Shown: positions 15,404-23,757 of the stretch, piece by piece | How positions within the stretch are numbered: the stretch's first letter is position 1 | Layout of the letters: each line of letters opens with the position of its first letter | Program-made: the position numbers and the translations under genes | Notes under the pieces: model-generated | Told to the model about the DNA's origin: nothing | The model's database searches: none | Seen by the model: only the letters and a program-made list of their open reading frames with translations | NCBI GenBank assembly: GCA_964496575.1 | Contig: CAZCAC010000133.1 | Coordinates: forward strand, 1-23,814 | DNA length: 23,814 nucleotides | Origin: CAZCAC01 sp964496575 | GTDB lineage: Bacteria; Planctomycetota; UBA1135; GCA-002686595 | Reading direction: 5' to 3'

Positions 15404-15556
15404 CACTGGATCGCGGGCGGCACCGGCGAGGATCCGGCCGCCACACGGTTCCGCACGATCCGTGCGTGGTTCGATCACGGTCGGTGAGGCCCTGGAGGGT
15501 CCGATCGAGTGCTCGAGACCCGGGAAAAAGCGATTGACGCCGGAAACCGAGTCGTC

Positions 15557-15572
15557 GGGCAAGGTAGTTGCA
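15557..15572 (+). promoter_or_regulatory. Candidate sigma-54 (-24/-12) promoter
   Basis: GGGCAAGGTAGTTGCA keeps the obligatory GG and GC with exactly 10 bases between them. It matches the TGGCACG-N4-TTGCA consensus except at two positions. The predicted start is about 40 bp before the lipoprotein ATG. A bulged stem GCAGGG...CCCTGC (15578-15603) sits at the predicted RNA 5' end. No enhancer or activator gene is visible nearby. Confidence 0.4.
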
Positions 15573-15622
15573 ATGGAGCAGGGTTCGTCGTGACGCCCCC
15601 TGCCCCGACGTCGGAGACACCC

Positions 15623-17134
15623 ATGAGCATCCCCAGAAGCTCGATTCGGTCCGGAACATCGCTCGCTCTTCTCGTGGGCCTACCCTGCGTGGCTTCCTGT
15701 TCCGGGGAGCTCCTGGATCTCTTCGGAGGCGGTGGCGTCAGCAGTGACTCGGGGAGCGAAGGCTCCGCCGACGACAAGTACTTCCTGGTCGTCCCCGGCA
15801 CCCTGCAGGCGATCGATCCTCGGACTCCGACTCACGTCTACAGCTTCGGGACCGACTTCTTCGGCATCTCCGACCACGCCGTGGGGGGTGAGTTCAACCC
15901 CGCGAACCAGAGCCTCGTGGATCCCGGGAACGAGCAGCTCGTGTACGCGCTGGACGATCGGCTCTTCGCCGTGGACCTCGAGATCGAGCGTGTCGACGGA
16001 GAGGTCCAGCCACCGGAGCCCGTGGAGTTGGCGGCCTTCTCCGCGCCGATCGAGGACGTGACGGTAGAGGAGGACTACTCGGCCGAGGGCGGCGATCGAA
16101 CCTACGTCGTCCTCGTCGACGATGCCTACCACATCGTCGCGGAGGCCGGCGGCGCTCCGACGTCACCAGCCCCCTTCCCCGGCACGCCGAAGGCCAGCCT
16201 GATGGACCCCGCCACCGGCGCGTTCCTCGGGTGGCTGGCCCTGGACGGCGGCAGCCTGATCCGGGTGGATCGCGACCTGAGTACTCGGTTCATCACCCTG
16301 GCGGACAAGGTCCGGAAGCTCGGGGACACGTGCGACGTTTTCCTGGCCGTGGATGAGCAGCTGATGAGCTACGACGTGGGCACCGAGACGCTGGTGGACA
16401 TCGGCTACACCTTCGAATCCAACGGATCCGCAGGGCTCCCTCAGAGTGTGGAAGGCGAGCTCTACTTCCAGGTCTACACCAGCGATCAGGGTTGGGAGAT
16501 CTGCGGCACGGATCTGGATGGGCCGGTCACCACCCTCGTCACGGGCATCCTCGCGGAGTCTCTCCTGACGATGATCGTGCTGGAGACTCGTCTCGTCTAC
16601 GAGACCCAGTGGATGGGTGGTGGCCCGCGGGGCCTGGAGCTCAGGAGCGTCAACCTCGACGGGAGCGACCCGGTCTACCTGGATGGCGGCAAGCACTGCG
16701 AGTTCGAGTTCTCCTTCAATACCTCACCCGTCCACGAGGACCAGGTCCTCTACTGGATCAGGGACCTGTACACGAACGTGGCGGGGACCTACGCGATCGA
16801 CGCCGACGGCTCGGGGAAGACGGAGCGCCAGGGCGGTCACTGGATGGGGCGGCAGTACCGGGGCGAGATCTTCCTGAGTCGGCCCTGGCAGGCGAAGCGG
16901 CTCTTCTGGGTGGCAGACGACCCCGCGACGATCACCGCGGTGGACCCCGACGATCCCGGGGGGAGCCTGTACCCGATCGGCGAGCTTCCCCCCAGCGTCT
17001 CGCTCTCCGTCATCCGCGCGTCCTACGGGGACGCACACCTTTGCCTCGCGGAGATGGGCGACGGGGCCCGGCACGCCTACTTCTTCGACTCCTCGAGGCC
17101 GAATTCCCTGGTCTGGGTGATCGGCGCGCCGTAG
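15623..17134 (+). CDS. Lipoprotein, probable beta-propeller, function unknown
   Basis: A 503-residue exported protein. The ATG at 15623 follows GGAGACACCC and begins a lipoprotein signal (SIRSGTSLALLVGLPCVASC) with Cys26 as the likely lipidated residue. It is followed by a flexible Gly/Ser/Asp-rich linker (about 33-49). From residue 50 onward the sequence is made of repeated short beta units such as FLVVPGTLQAIDP, LVYALDDRLFAVDLE, ELYFQVYTSDQGWEIC and TYAIDADGSGK. This is the pattern of TolB/DUF5050-like six-bladed propellers that report or bind small ligands or protein partners. No enzyme motif is visible. It is anchored to a membrane and faces out of the cytoplasm. It stands alone on its strand and converges on the next gene with a 16-bp gap. 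Confidence 0.8.
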   Translation: MSIPRSSIRSGTSLALLVGLPCVASCSGELLDLFGGGGVSSDSGSEGSADDKYFLVVPGTLQAIDPRTPTHVYSFGTDFFGISDHAVGGEFNPANQSLVDPGNEQLVYALDDRLFAVDLEIERVDGEVQPPEPVELAAFSAPIEDVTVEEDYSAEGGDRTYVVLVDDAYHIVAEAGGAPTSPAPFPGTPKASLMDPATGAFLGWLALDGGSLIRVDRDLSTRFITLADKVRKLGDTCDVFLAVDEQLMSYDVGTETLVDIGYTFESNGSAGLPQSVEGELYFQVYTSDQGWEICGTDLDGPVTTLVTGILAESLLTMIVLETRLVYETQWMGGGPRGLELRSVNLDGSDPVYLDGGKHCEFEFSFNTSPVHEDQVLYWIRDLYTNVAGTYAIDADGSGKTERQGGHWMGRQYRGEIFLSRPWQAKRLFWVADDPATITAVDPDDPGGSLYPIGELPPSVSLSVIRASYGDAHLCLAEMGDGARHAYFFDSSRPNSLVWVIGAP

Positions 17135-17150
17135 GCGCGGCTCATCAGGC

Positions 17151-18329
17151 TCATTCCACCTGCAGATAGAGCGAGTCGAGCTTCAGATCGAAGCGGTGTG
17201 GTCTCGTCGCGACGACGACCACGTCGAGGACTTCCTGCCAGGTGGCGGCTCTGTGCGGATCGATCCACAGGTTGCGGAGGTCGTCGGGCGCCTCCCGACG
17301 ATACAGGTGCTTCAATTCCCCGGCCAGGGCATCGAGCGTCGCGATCGGCTCCCCGTCGAGTGAGAATCGACCACCCTCGTGCATCTCCAGGTGATGGGGG
17401 GGAGGGGGCGGTTCCGCTCCCTCGACGTCGATCCACACCTGCCTGGGGAGAAAGAAGCACAGCTTCGTTTGAGTCGGGGGGTCCTCCCACCGGGTGGCGA
17501 TCTGGATCTTCCAGATGTTCGTCTCGCCCACCTTCGCGATGACGTCGCGGACCGACGTCCAGCTCGCTCGAGCGTCGGCGCGGATCAGCACCGGCTCGTC
17601 GGGGATCTCCTCGGGAGGGCGGCCGTACGGCTCCTTCTTCATGCGCTCCGCGATCTCGGTGAAATCAGGTAGGGCCTCGGCGCCACTGACGGTGACGCGC
17701 AGTTCTGGGCGGAACTCGTCGGGGTCCACCCAGTCCTCCCACGATAGACGCACGATCGGCAGCTCGATCCCGTCATCCAGCAACGGCATTCCGTAGTCGA
17801 AGAGGTGGGCGTGCAGGTACCACGCCGCACCGCCGCTGCAAAAGACCGAGCAGATGGCCAGGATCCAGCCTCGCACCGCGCCTCTGGCGAGCAGCAGACG
17901 AACCCAGGACAGCACGCCGACCGCCATGGCGACGAGGAGAATCCAGAAGGCCGCGTGGAGCAGATTGGCCGGCCAGATACAGCCCGAGGCTCGGTGATTG
18001 GCGTACGAGATCGCTTCGGCGATTCCGAGCACGGACAGGCAGAGCGCGATCCGGACGAGGGGGTCGATGCGCTTCTCCTGCCCACGATCGAACCAGATTC
18101 CGACCGCCGTGAAGCCCACGGTGAGGATCACGACGAACCAGCCCAGAGCGCTGGAGACGAGCGGCAGATCGACCCGCTCGGGTGGGCCCGGTTCGCCGGT
18201 TCCGAAGATCCCCCAGGGGACCACGGCCAGGGCCAGGTACGACAGGACGAGCAGACCGACACTGATCAAGAAACCCGGGATCAACCAGAGCGTGAACGGT
18301 GCGGCCTTGACGCGCTTCTTCGGACTCAT
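17151..18329 (-). CDS. Five-helix membrane protein with two ExbD-like domains
   Basis: A 392-residue inner-membrane protein. Five hydrophobic segments fall at about 11-42, 61-81, 92-108, 122-145 and 154-171. The rest (about 172-392) is soluble and probably periplasmic. It contains two segments with the ExbD/TolR pattern: PVLIRADARASWTSVRDVIA (about 246-265) followed by IWKIQIATRW, and NLWIDPHRAATWQEVLDVVV (about 352-371) followed by FDLKLDSLYL at the C-terminus. In normal ExbD a single N-terminal helix carries one such domain and works with ExbB to use the proton gradient; here neither the aspartate-bearing helix nor an ExbB gene is evident, so transport is not established. The start is strongly supported by GGGGGGAGGTCGCC before the ATG. 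It lies 53 bp downstream of the helicase stop on the same strand and may be co-transcribed with it. Confidence 0.75.
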   Translation of the reverse strand: MSPKKRVKAAPFTLWLIPGFLISVGLLVLSYLALAVVPWGIFGTGEPGPPERVDLPLVSSALGWFVVILTVGFTAVGIWFDRGQEKRIDPLVRIALCLSVLGIAEAISYANHRASGCIWPANLLHAAFWILLVAMAVGVLSWVRLLLARGAVRGWILAICSVFCSGGAAWYLHAHLFDYGMPLLDDGIELPIVRLSWEDWVDPDEFRPELRVTVSGAEALPDFTEIAERMKKEPYGRPPEEIPDEPVLIRADARASWTSVRDVIAKVGETNIWKIQIATRWEDPPTQTKLCFFLPRQVWIDVEGAEPPPPPHHLEMHEGGRFSLDGEPIATLDALAGELKHLYRREAPDDLRNLWIDPHRAATWQEVLDVVVVATRPHRFDLKLDSLYLQVE

Positions 18330-18396
18330 GGCGACCTCCCCCCAGGAGTGCCTTCCTACGAACGCACCATGCTACGCGGTATTCACCCCTCTCGGA
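18320..18396 (-). repeat. Direct repeat copy A (leader of the membrane gene)
   Basis: This block matches 23667-23741 in the same orientation at roughly 75-80% of positions by eye. It includes the ribosome site and start region of the membrane gene (GGGGAGGTCGCC, then ATGAGTCC) and the last few codons and stop of the helicase gene. A small stem TAGGA...TCCTG (18343-18358) lies just before the Shine-Dalgarno; the other copy has a different 6-bp stem at the same place. Confidence 0.7.
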
Positions 18397-21300
18397 CACC
18401 CGCTTCACCGATGCGTCCGATCCGGGTGAGCCGCAAGACTGCCTCTCCCGCCTCGTCGGTAGCAGCGGTGTCGAGCACGCCCTCGACGAACCACTCCAGA
18501 TAGTCCTGGGGGTCGAGGATCGTCTGGGTCACACGACCGCTCTCCGCGTCGAACTCGAAGAGGTCAGGGCCGTGCGCCGAGGCGTCGATCCGGACCCTGG
18601 CGTGTTCCTCTCCGTAGGCATCCATCGCCTCGGCGACCGACTCCGCGGGGAACTCTTCACTCGCGATGCTCTGGTAGCTGGCCTCTTCACCGCCACGCAG
18701 CGCCATGATCCAGCGGAAGGCGGCCCTCCTGACCTCTCGGTGGAGGGCCTGACCGCGCTGGCTCAACGGCAGCGGCGGGGCCGGGGTATGTCCCTGATCG
18801 TCGTCCTTCTCCTCATCCTCATCGGCGAGTTCCGCCGCGTACTCGTCGAGCCCGGCCCACTCGTCGAGGATGCTGGTGTCCACGCGCTCGATCGTTCGCT
18901 TCAGCCAGGTGCGCAGCCCCTCCAGGTCGACCTGGTTCTGGATGAACAGGGGGAGGTTGCGCTCGAGGACCCGGTAGACGTTGGAGATGTAATAGAGCAG
19001 ATCGCGCTCCTGGTGCGAGATGTCGCGGCGACCCACCTTCTTGCTGCCCTTCTTCTTGAAGGTGTGGGCGCAGGCCGAGATGTACTCCCCGAAGGCGTAG
19101 CTGCACTCGTACATCTCGCGTACGACCGACTTGGCCTCGGGGCGCTCTCGCCTCGGGACGAAGCCGGGGTTCTCCTCGGCCCACTTGTCGAAAGCGTGCT
19201 CCAGGTAGTCCTCGAGGGGGCGGTGGCGTGTGGCCGCGTTGAGCTCATCTCGGGTGGCGTGGTCGAAATGGTCCACGCGCCCTGCATCCTGCCAGGCCTC
19301 GTCACGCGCGCGGCGGTCCTGGACGTCGAGGATCTCCTTCTTGCACTCGAGGATGGCCTCGATGACCGAGAGCACGTCCAGATCGTTCAGGTGCTCGCCG
19401 GGGAGGCCGTACAGGGCGTCGTCCAGGAATAGCCCGAGGGGGCGGTCCAGGAGGCGCTCCGTGTCTGCGCTTCGCGCGGGTTGATAGGCGATGGCTTCCG
19501 CTTCACCCCTCCGCACGTGGCCGGACTCCACGAGCCCCTCGAGGATCTGGTCCCGCTGCTCCTGCGCAGTCTTGCGGGCGGCCGAGGTCGGGGCGGCCCG
19601 GTCGATGAAATCGTTCAGCTCCGCGAGCCCGTCCCCAGGTCTGGTGAGAAAGTCCAGGACCAGGTTGGGTTCGATGTAGAACGGAGGCTCGAGGGCCGCG
19701 GGCTCGGCGCCCTTCAGCTTCTCCCAGACCTCCTTGTTCCACATGCGGAAGCCCTTGGGCGGTTGGATCAGGCGAGGCTTCCGGCCGGTGTGTGCCGCGC
19801 GCTGTCGTTCGCGCTCGTTCTTCACCACGTGTTCGGGAGCCAGGACCCAGACATAACCCCGCTCGTGGTGACCCTTGCGTCCGGCGCGTCCGGAGAGCTG
19901 CCTGAAGCTCTGGGCGGAGAGGCGACGAGACCTTCCCTCCACCTGGGAGTTCAGCTCCGTTATCAGGACCGTCTGGATCGAGAGGTCCACACCGACCCCG
20001 AGCGTATCCGTCCCGCAGATCAAGGCGAGGGCGATCCCTCCAGGGCCGGTCACGTGCAGCTGGGCGAGCTTCTCCACGGCCCGCCGGTACTTCGGGAGCA
20101 TTCCGCCGTGGTGGACGCCGATCCCCCGGGCGACGAGCTTCTCGAGCCTCTTTCCGAACGGCGTGTTGCAGTCCACGTCGTCGAAGACCTTCTTCCGAGT
20201 GGCTTTGCCCGCCTTGATCTCTTCCCGCAATTCCGGTGGGAATGGCGTCCTGGCGAAGGAGTCCGCGGCCAAGGTAGCCAGGTGGCGCGCGAAGCGGACC
20301 ACATAGATCGGGTCGCGGCGGTCCTGAAGGAGTTGCTCGACAACCTCCTGGAGCAGCTCCTCGTGGTACTCCTCCGTCTTGGGGACGGGGTGCTCATCGC
20401 TGGTCACGGCGAGTGCCTCACCATCGATCCACTCGGCGAGCTGGTCGGCGATGCCCGCGGGATCGCGCAGCGTCGCGGACATCAGGAGGAACCGACTTTC
20501 GCGCATCTCGACGAGCGGGATCAGCCAGGCCATGCCGCGATCCCGGTCCCCGAAGAGATGGAACTCGTCCATTATCACCCAGTAGTAGTCCGTGGCCGAG
20601 CCGGTCCTTCGGGCGATCTTCGCGAGGATCTCCGCCGTACAGCAGACGATGGGCGCGTCGCGATTGACAGTGGCATCCCCCGTCATCAGGCCCACATTCA
20701 TCCGGCCGAAGTGTTCCGCCAGGCTGAAGAACTTCTCGTTGACGAGGGCCTTCGTCGGGGCCGTGTAGATGCTCCGGACGCCCCGGCACAGAGCTGCGAA
20801 GTGGGCGGCAAGAGCCACCTCCGACTTGCCCGACCCCGTGGGAGTCTGGAGGACCACGCTGCAATCCTCGATGACCCACCCGATGGCCTCCTCCTGGTGG
20901 TCGTAGTACTTCTCGCCCGGGTAGCGCTCCTTGAAGTAGGCCTGCAAGCCGGCCTGGATCTTCTCCGGTGAGTCCCCGCGGTGCTTGAGGATGGGCCCCT
21001 GGCGGCTCGCGACCAATCGCGAGTAGACGCGGGTGAACTCGGTGAACATACACCCGCCTGCCATGGTGACCTGGGGCAAGTAGCCGGCTTCCAGGTAGTC
21101 GAGGACCCGCCGGGACCCTGCCACGAGCTTCTCGGCGAGCACCTCCGGCGACGGGGCATCGACCCACGTCAGGCGGCCTTGGGCCTCGCCCCCCTCCTCG
21201 AGCATGCGGGCGGCGGTCATCAGCGGCTCCAGGTCCCCGAACAACCGCTGCCACTCCCCTCCGTCCTTCGCGTAGATTGCCAGGTGCTCGAGAAAGACCG

Positions 21301-23413
21301 AGAGCGTCCTCTTCGTCAGCGGTACAGCATCTTCGGCGTGGGCTGCGATCTCGTCGGACACGGCCCGCAGCGCCACGTACAGTGCCAGCTCGCGTTTCCC
21401 GTTCCTGAAAGCGGCTTGGCCCCACATCAGGTAGAACTGGCGTACTCTTTCCGCGATGTCGTCCGCGGGCCTGCCGTTTGCGGCGCGGAAGTTCTCCGCC
21501 ACGCGCTGCCGCGCATAATCCATGGCATCCTCGGTCCGGTTGCTGTCCCGGAGTACCTCGACGCGGTAGAAGTCGTGGATCACCCGGGGACGCACGGTGC
21601 AAGCAACCTCGACACCCGCCAGGGCCAACTCCTCGACCTCGTCTTCTCCGAGGAGCTCGGCCAGGCCGCTGTGCAGCACCCGCGTGCAGGTCTGGATCGT
21701 GTTGCCGTGCTGGCTGACGTTTCCGTCCCAACAGCCCAGCTCAAGGGCCGCCCGGATCGTGTCTCTCAGGATCTCGTCGAAGGAGATGCCCAGGCGTAGC
21801 GCAACGGCGACGGTGGCCCGCGCGATGCGAGAGTGACGCGTCCGGATCGTCACCCCCTTCGTACCATGGGTCACCGGTGCCTCTCGGCCCAGGGGCCGAT
21901 CGATCAGACGCCGGAACTGCTGCGGACTGGAGTCCGTCAGTCGCGCCACGACCCGGTGATCCAGGCCGTCGACACCCAGGGTCTCGACCAATGAGATGGC
22001 CGTGAAGGCCCTCTGGAGGTCGAGCTCCTCGACTGCTCCGAGCTTGACCATGAGGTCCTTCTGGTGGCCCCGAAGGGCGTCGTCGCTCTCGAAGCGCAGG
22101 GCGAGGCAAGCGGCGAAGAGGGACCCGTCCTGGTCGCGTGCACTCTGCACCTTGTCGAAGAGCTCTTGCGCCGCGAGCTCGACCGGTTTCTCGGCCAGCG
22201 CACGCAGCCCCACGTTCCCGATCGCCGACCAGCCTTCGACGATTTGCTGCGCGTCGTCCAGGGCGAGGCTGCGGCGCCTCTCCATGAGCTTGGTCCGTCC
22301 CCAGACCAGGCTTGGAGCTTCGGATCGGTGCCACTCGGAGTCCCAGGCAGCGCCGAGGATGTGGAGCTCCCGCTCGCTCTTCGCGAGGGAATCATGGTGC
22401 AGGAGCAGCTCGAGCCAGACGGCGTGGGTATCGGCCTCGTCAACCACCAGGAGAACCTTGCCCTCCGGCGGAAGGCTCTCCACCGCCTCGCGGATGCGCC
22501 CCTCGTCCTTGTGGTCGATCGGCTCCCGGAGTCCGTACAGTCGAACGGACGCGATCCCCTCACGGGCGACCCGTGCGGCGATCTGCAGCAGCATCGTCGA
22601 CTTTCCCTCGCCGGTGGGGCTCAGGAGCAGGTCGAAACGGGACCCGTCGCCGCGGATGGACTCGAGTATCTCCTCCCCCAGACCCAGGAGGGGAATGCGC
22701 TCGTCCACGGCGTGCCGGAGCCCGGGCTCGGCGCCGTCGAAGTACTCGAGCAGCTCTTCATCGGAAAGGGGCCTGTTCGCCTCGTGCTCGAGGCGGTCGC
22801 TGTCGATGGCCGTCCAGATGAGATCGGCCTGATCATCGATGGCCTGAACCGCCTTGAGGATCTCGAGCGCGAGCTCCGCCGGTTGGTCCGGGTCGAACTC
22901 GCGCGGGACCAGGGCCGGGAAGAGGTTGCCCAGGATCTCCAGGTGAGCCTGGACGCTGGGGACCCGTCTCTCGGTCCCGTCTTCGTCCTTCCAGCTCGGC
23001 CCCTCCGCGGCGCGATCCCAGTCGCCCTGCACGACGTGGATCCCCAGGTCGATCTCGACCACGTAGGCCAGGTAGGCTTCCCACTGCGTGAAAGTCGCCA
23101 CGCCATCCGGCAGGAGGTCGAGGACCTTCCGGAGGCGCGCCTTGCGGCGGGCGCTGTAGATCCTCTGCTCCAGCATCTCGAAGTAGGAGGGCGGGATGGC
23201 CTTCCCCGCCTCCCGGCCCACGAGCTGGACCACCACGTTCGAGTCCCGGACGGCCTCGTAGATATTCTGAAGCTTCTGGTAGGTTTCGCGGAGGTCCTTC
23301 TGGTGGTCGGTGCGAAGCTGAGTTCCGTTCCTGAGACGCTCGGCCACCTCGGTGCGAAAGGAGGCCAGGTCGGTATTCGCAGAGGACAGGAAAACGGTAC
23401 GAGGGTAGGCCAT
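18383..23413 (-). CDS. TIR-like/DUF4062 - P-loop ATPase - Ski2-like DUF3516 helicase fusion
   Basis: A single 1676-residue protein. Residues 1-130 resemble DUF4062/TIR-like domains: TVFLSSANTDLASFR (6-20), IYEAVRDSNVVVQLVG (51-66) and FTQWEAYLA (108-116). Residues about 240-700 hold a STAND-like ATPase with Walker A SPTGEGKST (265-273) and Walker B VLLVVDEAD (320-328), then a helical region. Residues 828-1200 are a complete SF2 helicase: motif I TPTGSGKS (857-864), Ia TAPTKALVNE, TAEIL (926-930), II DEFH (949-952), III SAT (979-981), HHGGMLP (1101-1107), V GTDTLGVGVDL (1134-1144) and VI QLSGRAGRKG (1172-1181). The HHGGMLP and GRAGR forms are Ski2/Mtr4-like. Residues 1240-1525 match the DUF3516 tail of Ski2-like helicases (YYISNVYRVL...VDTSILDEWAGL). 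The start is set by the N-terminal domain beginning at residue 5; the ribosome site is weak. ATP-driven RNA or DNA remodelling is likely. A defence role is inferred from architecture only. Confidence 0.9.
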   Translation of the reverse strand: MAYPRTVFLSSANTDLASFRTEVAERLRNGTQLRTDHQKDLRETYQKLQNIYEAVRDSNVVVQLVGREAGKAIPPSYFEMLEQRIYSARRKARLRKVLDLLPDGVATFTQWEAYLAYVVEIDLGIHVVQGDWDRAAEGPSWKDEDGTERRVPSVQAHLEILGNLFPALVPREFDPDQPAELALEILKAVQAIDDQADLIWTAIDSDRLEHEANRPLSDEELLEYFDGAEPGLRHAVDERIPLLGLGEEILESIRGDGSRFDLLLSPTGEGKSTMLLQIAARVAREGIASVRLYGLREPIDHKDEGRIREAVESLPPEGKVLLVVDEADTHAVWLELLLHHDSLAKSERELHILGAAWDSEWHRSEAPSLVWGRTKLMERRRSLALDDAQQIVEGWSAIGNVGLRALAEKPVELAAQELFDKVQSARDQDGSLFAACLALRFESDDALRGHQKDLMVKLGAVEELDLQRAFTAISLVETLGVDGLDHRVVARLTDSSPQQFRRLIDRPLGREAPVTHGTKGVTIRTRHSRIARATVAVALRLGISFDEILRDTIRAALELGCWDGNVSQHGNTIQTCTRVLHSGLAELLGEDEVEELALAGVEVACTVRPRVIHDFYRVEVLRDSNRTEDAMDYARQRVAENFRAANGRPADDIAERVRQFYLMWGQAAFRNGKRELALYVALRAVSDEIAAHAEDAVPLTKRTLSVFLEHLAIYAKDGGEWQRLFGDLEPLMTAARMLEEGGEAQGRLTWVDAPSPEVLAEKLVAGSRRVLDYLEAGYLPQVTMAGGCMFTEFTRVYSRLVASRQGPILKHRGDSPEKIQAGLQAYFKERYPGEKYYDHQEEAIGWVIEDCSVVLQTPTGSGKSEVALAAHFAALCRGVRSIYTAPTKALVNEKFFSLAEHFGRMNVGLMTGDATVNRDAPIVCCTAEILAKIARRTGSATDYYWVIMDEFHLFGDRDRGMAWLIPLVEMRESRFLLMSATLRDPAGIADQLAEWIDGEALAVTSDEHPVPKTEEYHEELLQEVVEQLLQDRRDPIYVVRFARHLATLAADSFARTPFPPELREEIKAGKATRKKVFDDVDCNTPFGKRLEKLVARGIGVHHGGMLPKYRRAVEKLAQLHVTGPGGIALALICGTDTLGVGVDLSIQTVLITELNSQVEGRSRRLSAQSFRQLSGRAGRKGHHERGYVWVLAPEHVVKNERERQRAAHTGRKPRLIQPPKGFRMWNKEVWEKLKGAEPAALEPPFYIEPNLVLDFLTRPGDGLAELNDFIDRAAPTSAARKTAQEQRDQILEGLVESGHVRRGEAEAIAYQPARSADTERLLDRPLGLFLDDALYGLPGEHLNDLDVLSVIEAILECKKEILDVQDRRARDEAWQDAGRVDHFDHATRDELNAATRHRPLEDYLEHAFDKWAEENPGFVPRRERPEAKSVVREMYECSYAFGEYISACAHTFKKKGSKKVGRRDISHQERDLLYYISNVYRVLERNLPLFIQNQVDLEGLRTWLKRTIERVDTSILDEWAGLDEYAAELADEDEEKDDDQGHTPAPPLPLSQRGQALHREVRRAAFRWIMALRGGEEASYQSIASEEFPAESVAEAMDAYGEEHARVRIDASAHGPDLFEFDAESGRVTQTILDPQDYLEWFVEGVLDTAATDEAGEAVLRLTRIGRIGEAGVREG

Positions 23414-23418
23414 GGGCG

Positions 23419-23757
23419 TCAGAATCCTGCGTTGGACGGTCGCGAGAACCAGCCCACGACCTCGCTCCGGAGCTGTTTGACCGAGGCTGCGCCGAGGAGG
23501 GCAGGGCGCTGGTTCCGCAGGGACACTTCGCGGGTGTGGAAGGTGTTGCGGTGGGTGGCGAGGTTTTGGGCGACCTGAGGCTCGACGCGCTGCGGGCCTG
23601 GATCGTAGAGCGGGGGTCGATTCTGCGGAGGCGTGCTGACTGGCGCAAGGAGACTGCTTATCCCTCGGGCTCGTGGCGACCTCCCCTCGGAGTCGTCTCT
23701 TCCGAGTGCGCCATCCTGCGCGATATGCACCCTCTCTCGAAACAGCAGCGAACGCAA
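23419..23757 (-). CDS. Possible small ORF immediately upstream of the helicase gene
   Basis: A 112-codon frame ends with TGA at 23419-23421, five bases before the helicase ATG, a spacing that suits translational coupling. From about codon 50 onward (PPLYDPGPQ...VVGWFSRPSNAGF) third positions are strongly G/C, as in real genes here, and the sequence is not proline-rich like the other frames. The first third overlaps direct repeat B, which looks like non-coding leader, and shows poorer codon use. The true start may therefore be internal or absent, and the frame could be the tail of a decayed gene. I do not recognise the protein, and no motif or membrane segment is visible. Confidence 0.35.
   Translation of the reverse strand: MRSLLFRERVHIAQDGALGRDDSEGRSPRARGISSLLAPVSTPPQNRPPLYDPGPQRVEPQVAQNLATHRNTFHTREVSLRNQRPALLGAASVKQLRSEVVGWFSRPSNAGF
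23667..23741 (-). repeat. Direct repeat copy B, upstream of the helicase gene
   Basis: Second copy of the leader block at 18320-18396, 5.3 kb away and in the same orientation. It keeps GGGGAGGTCGCC, but the start codon position reads ACG instead of ATG. The similarity runs about four codons into what would be coding sequence (ACGAGCCCGAG against ATGAGTCCGAAG). The inverted repeat CTCGGA...TCCGAG (23686-23706) lies where copy A has a different small stem. Bases 23758-23814 beyond it show nothing I can interpret. Confidence 0.65.

Noticed and set aside
22064..23578. Long + strand frame antisense to the N-terminal part of the helicase
   Set aside because: The minus strand carries Walker A and B and DUF4062-like motifs in a single 1676-codon frame.
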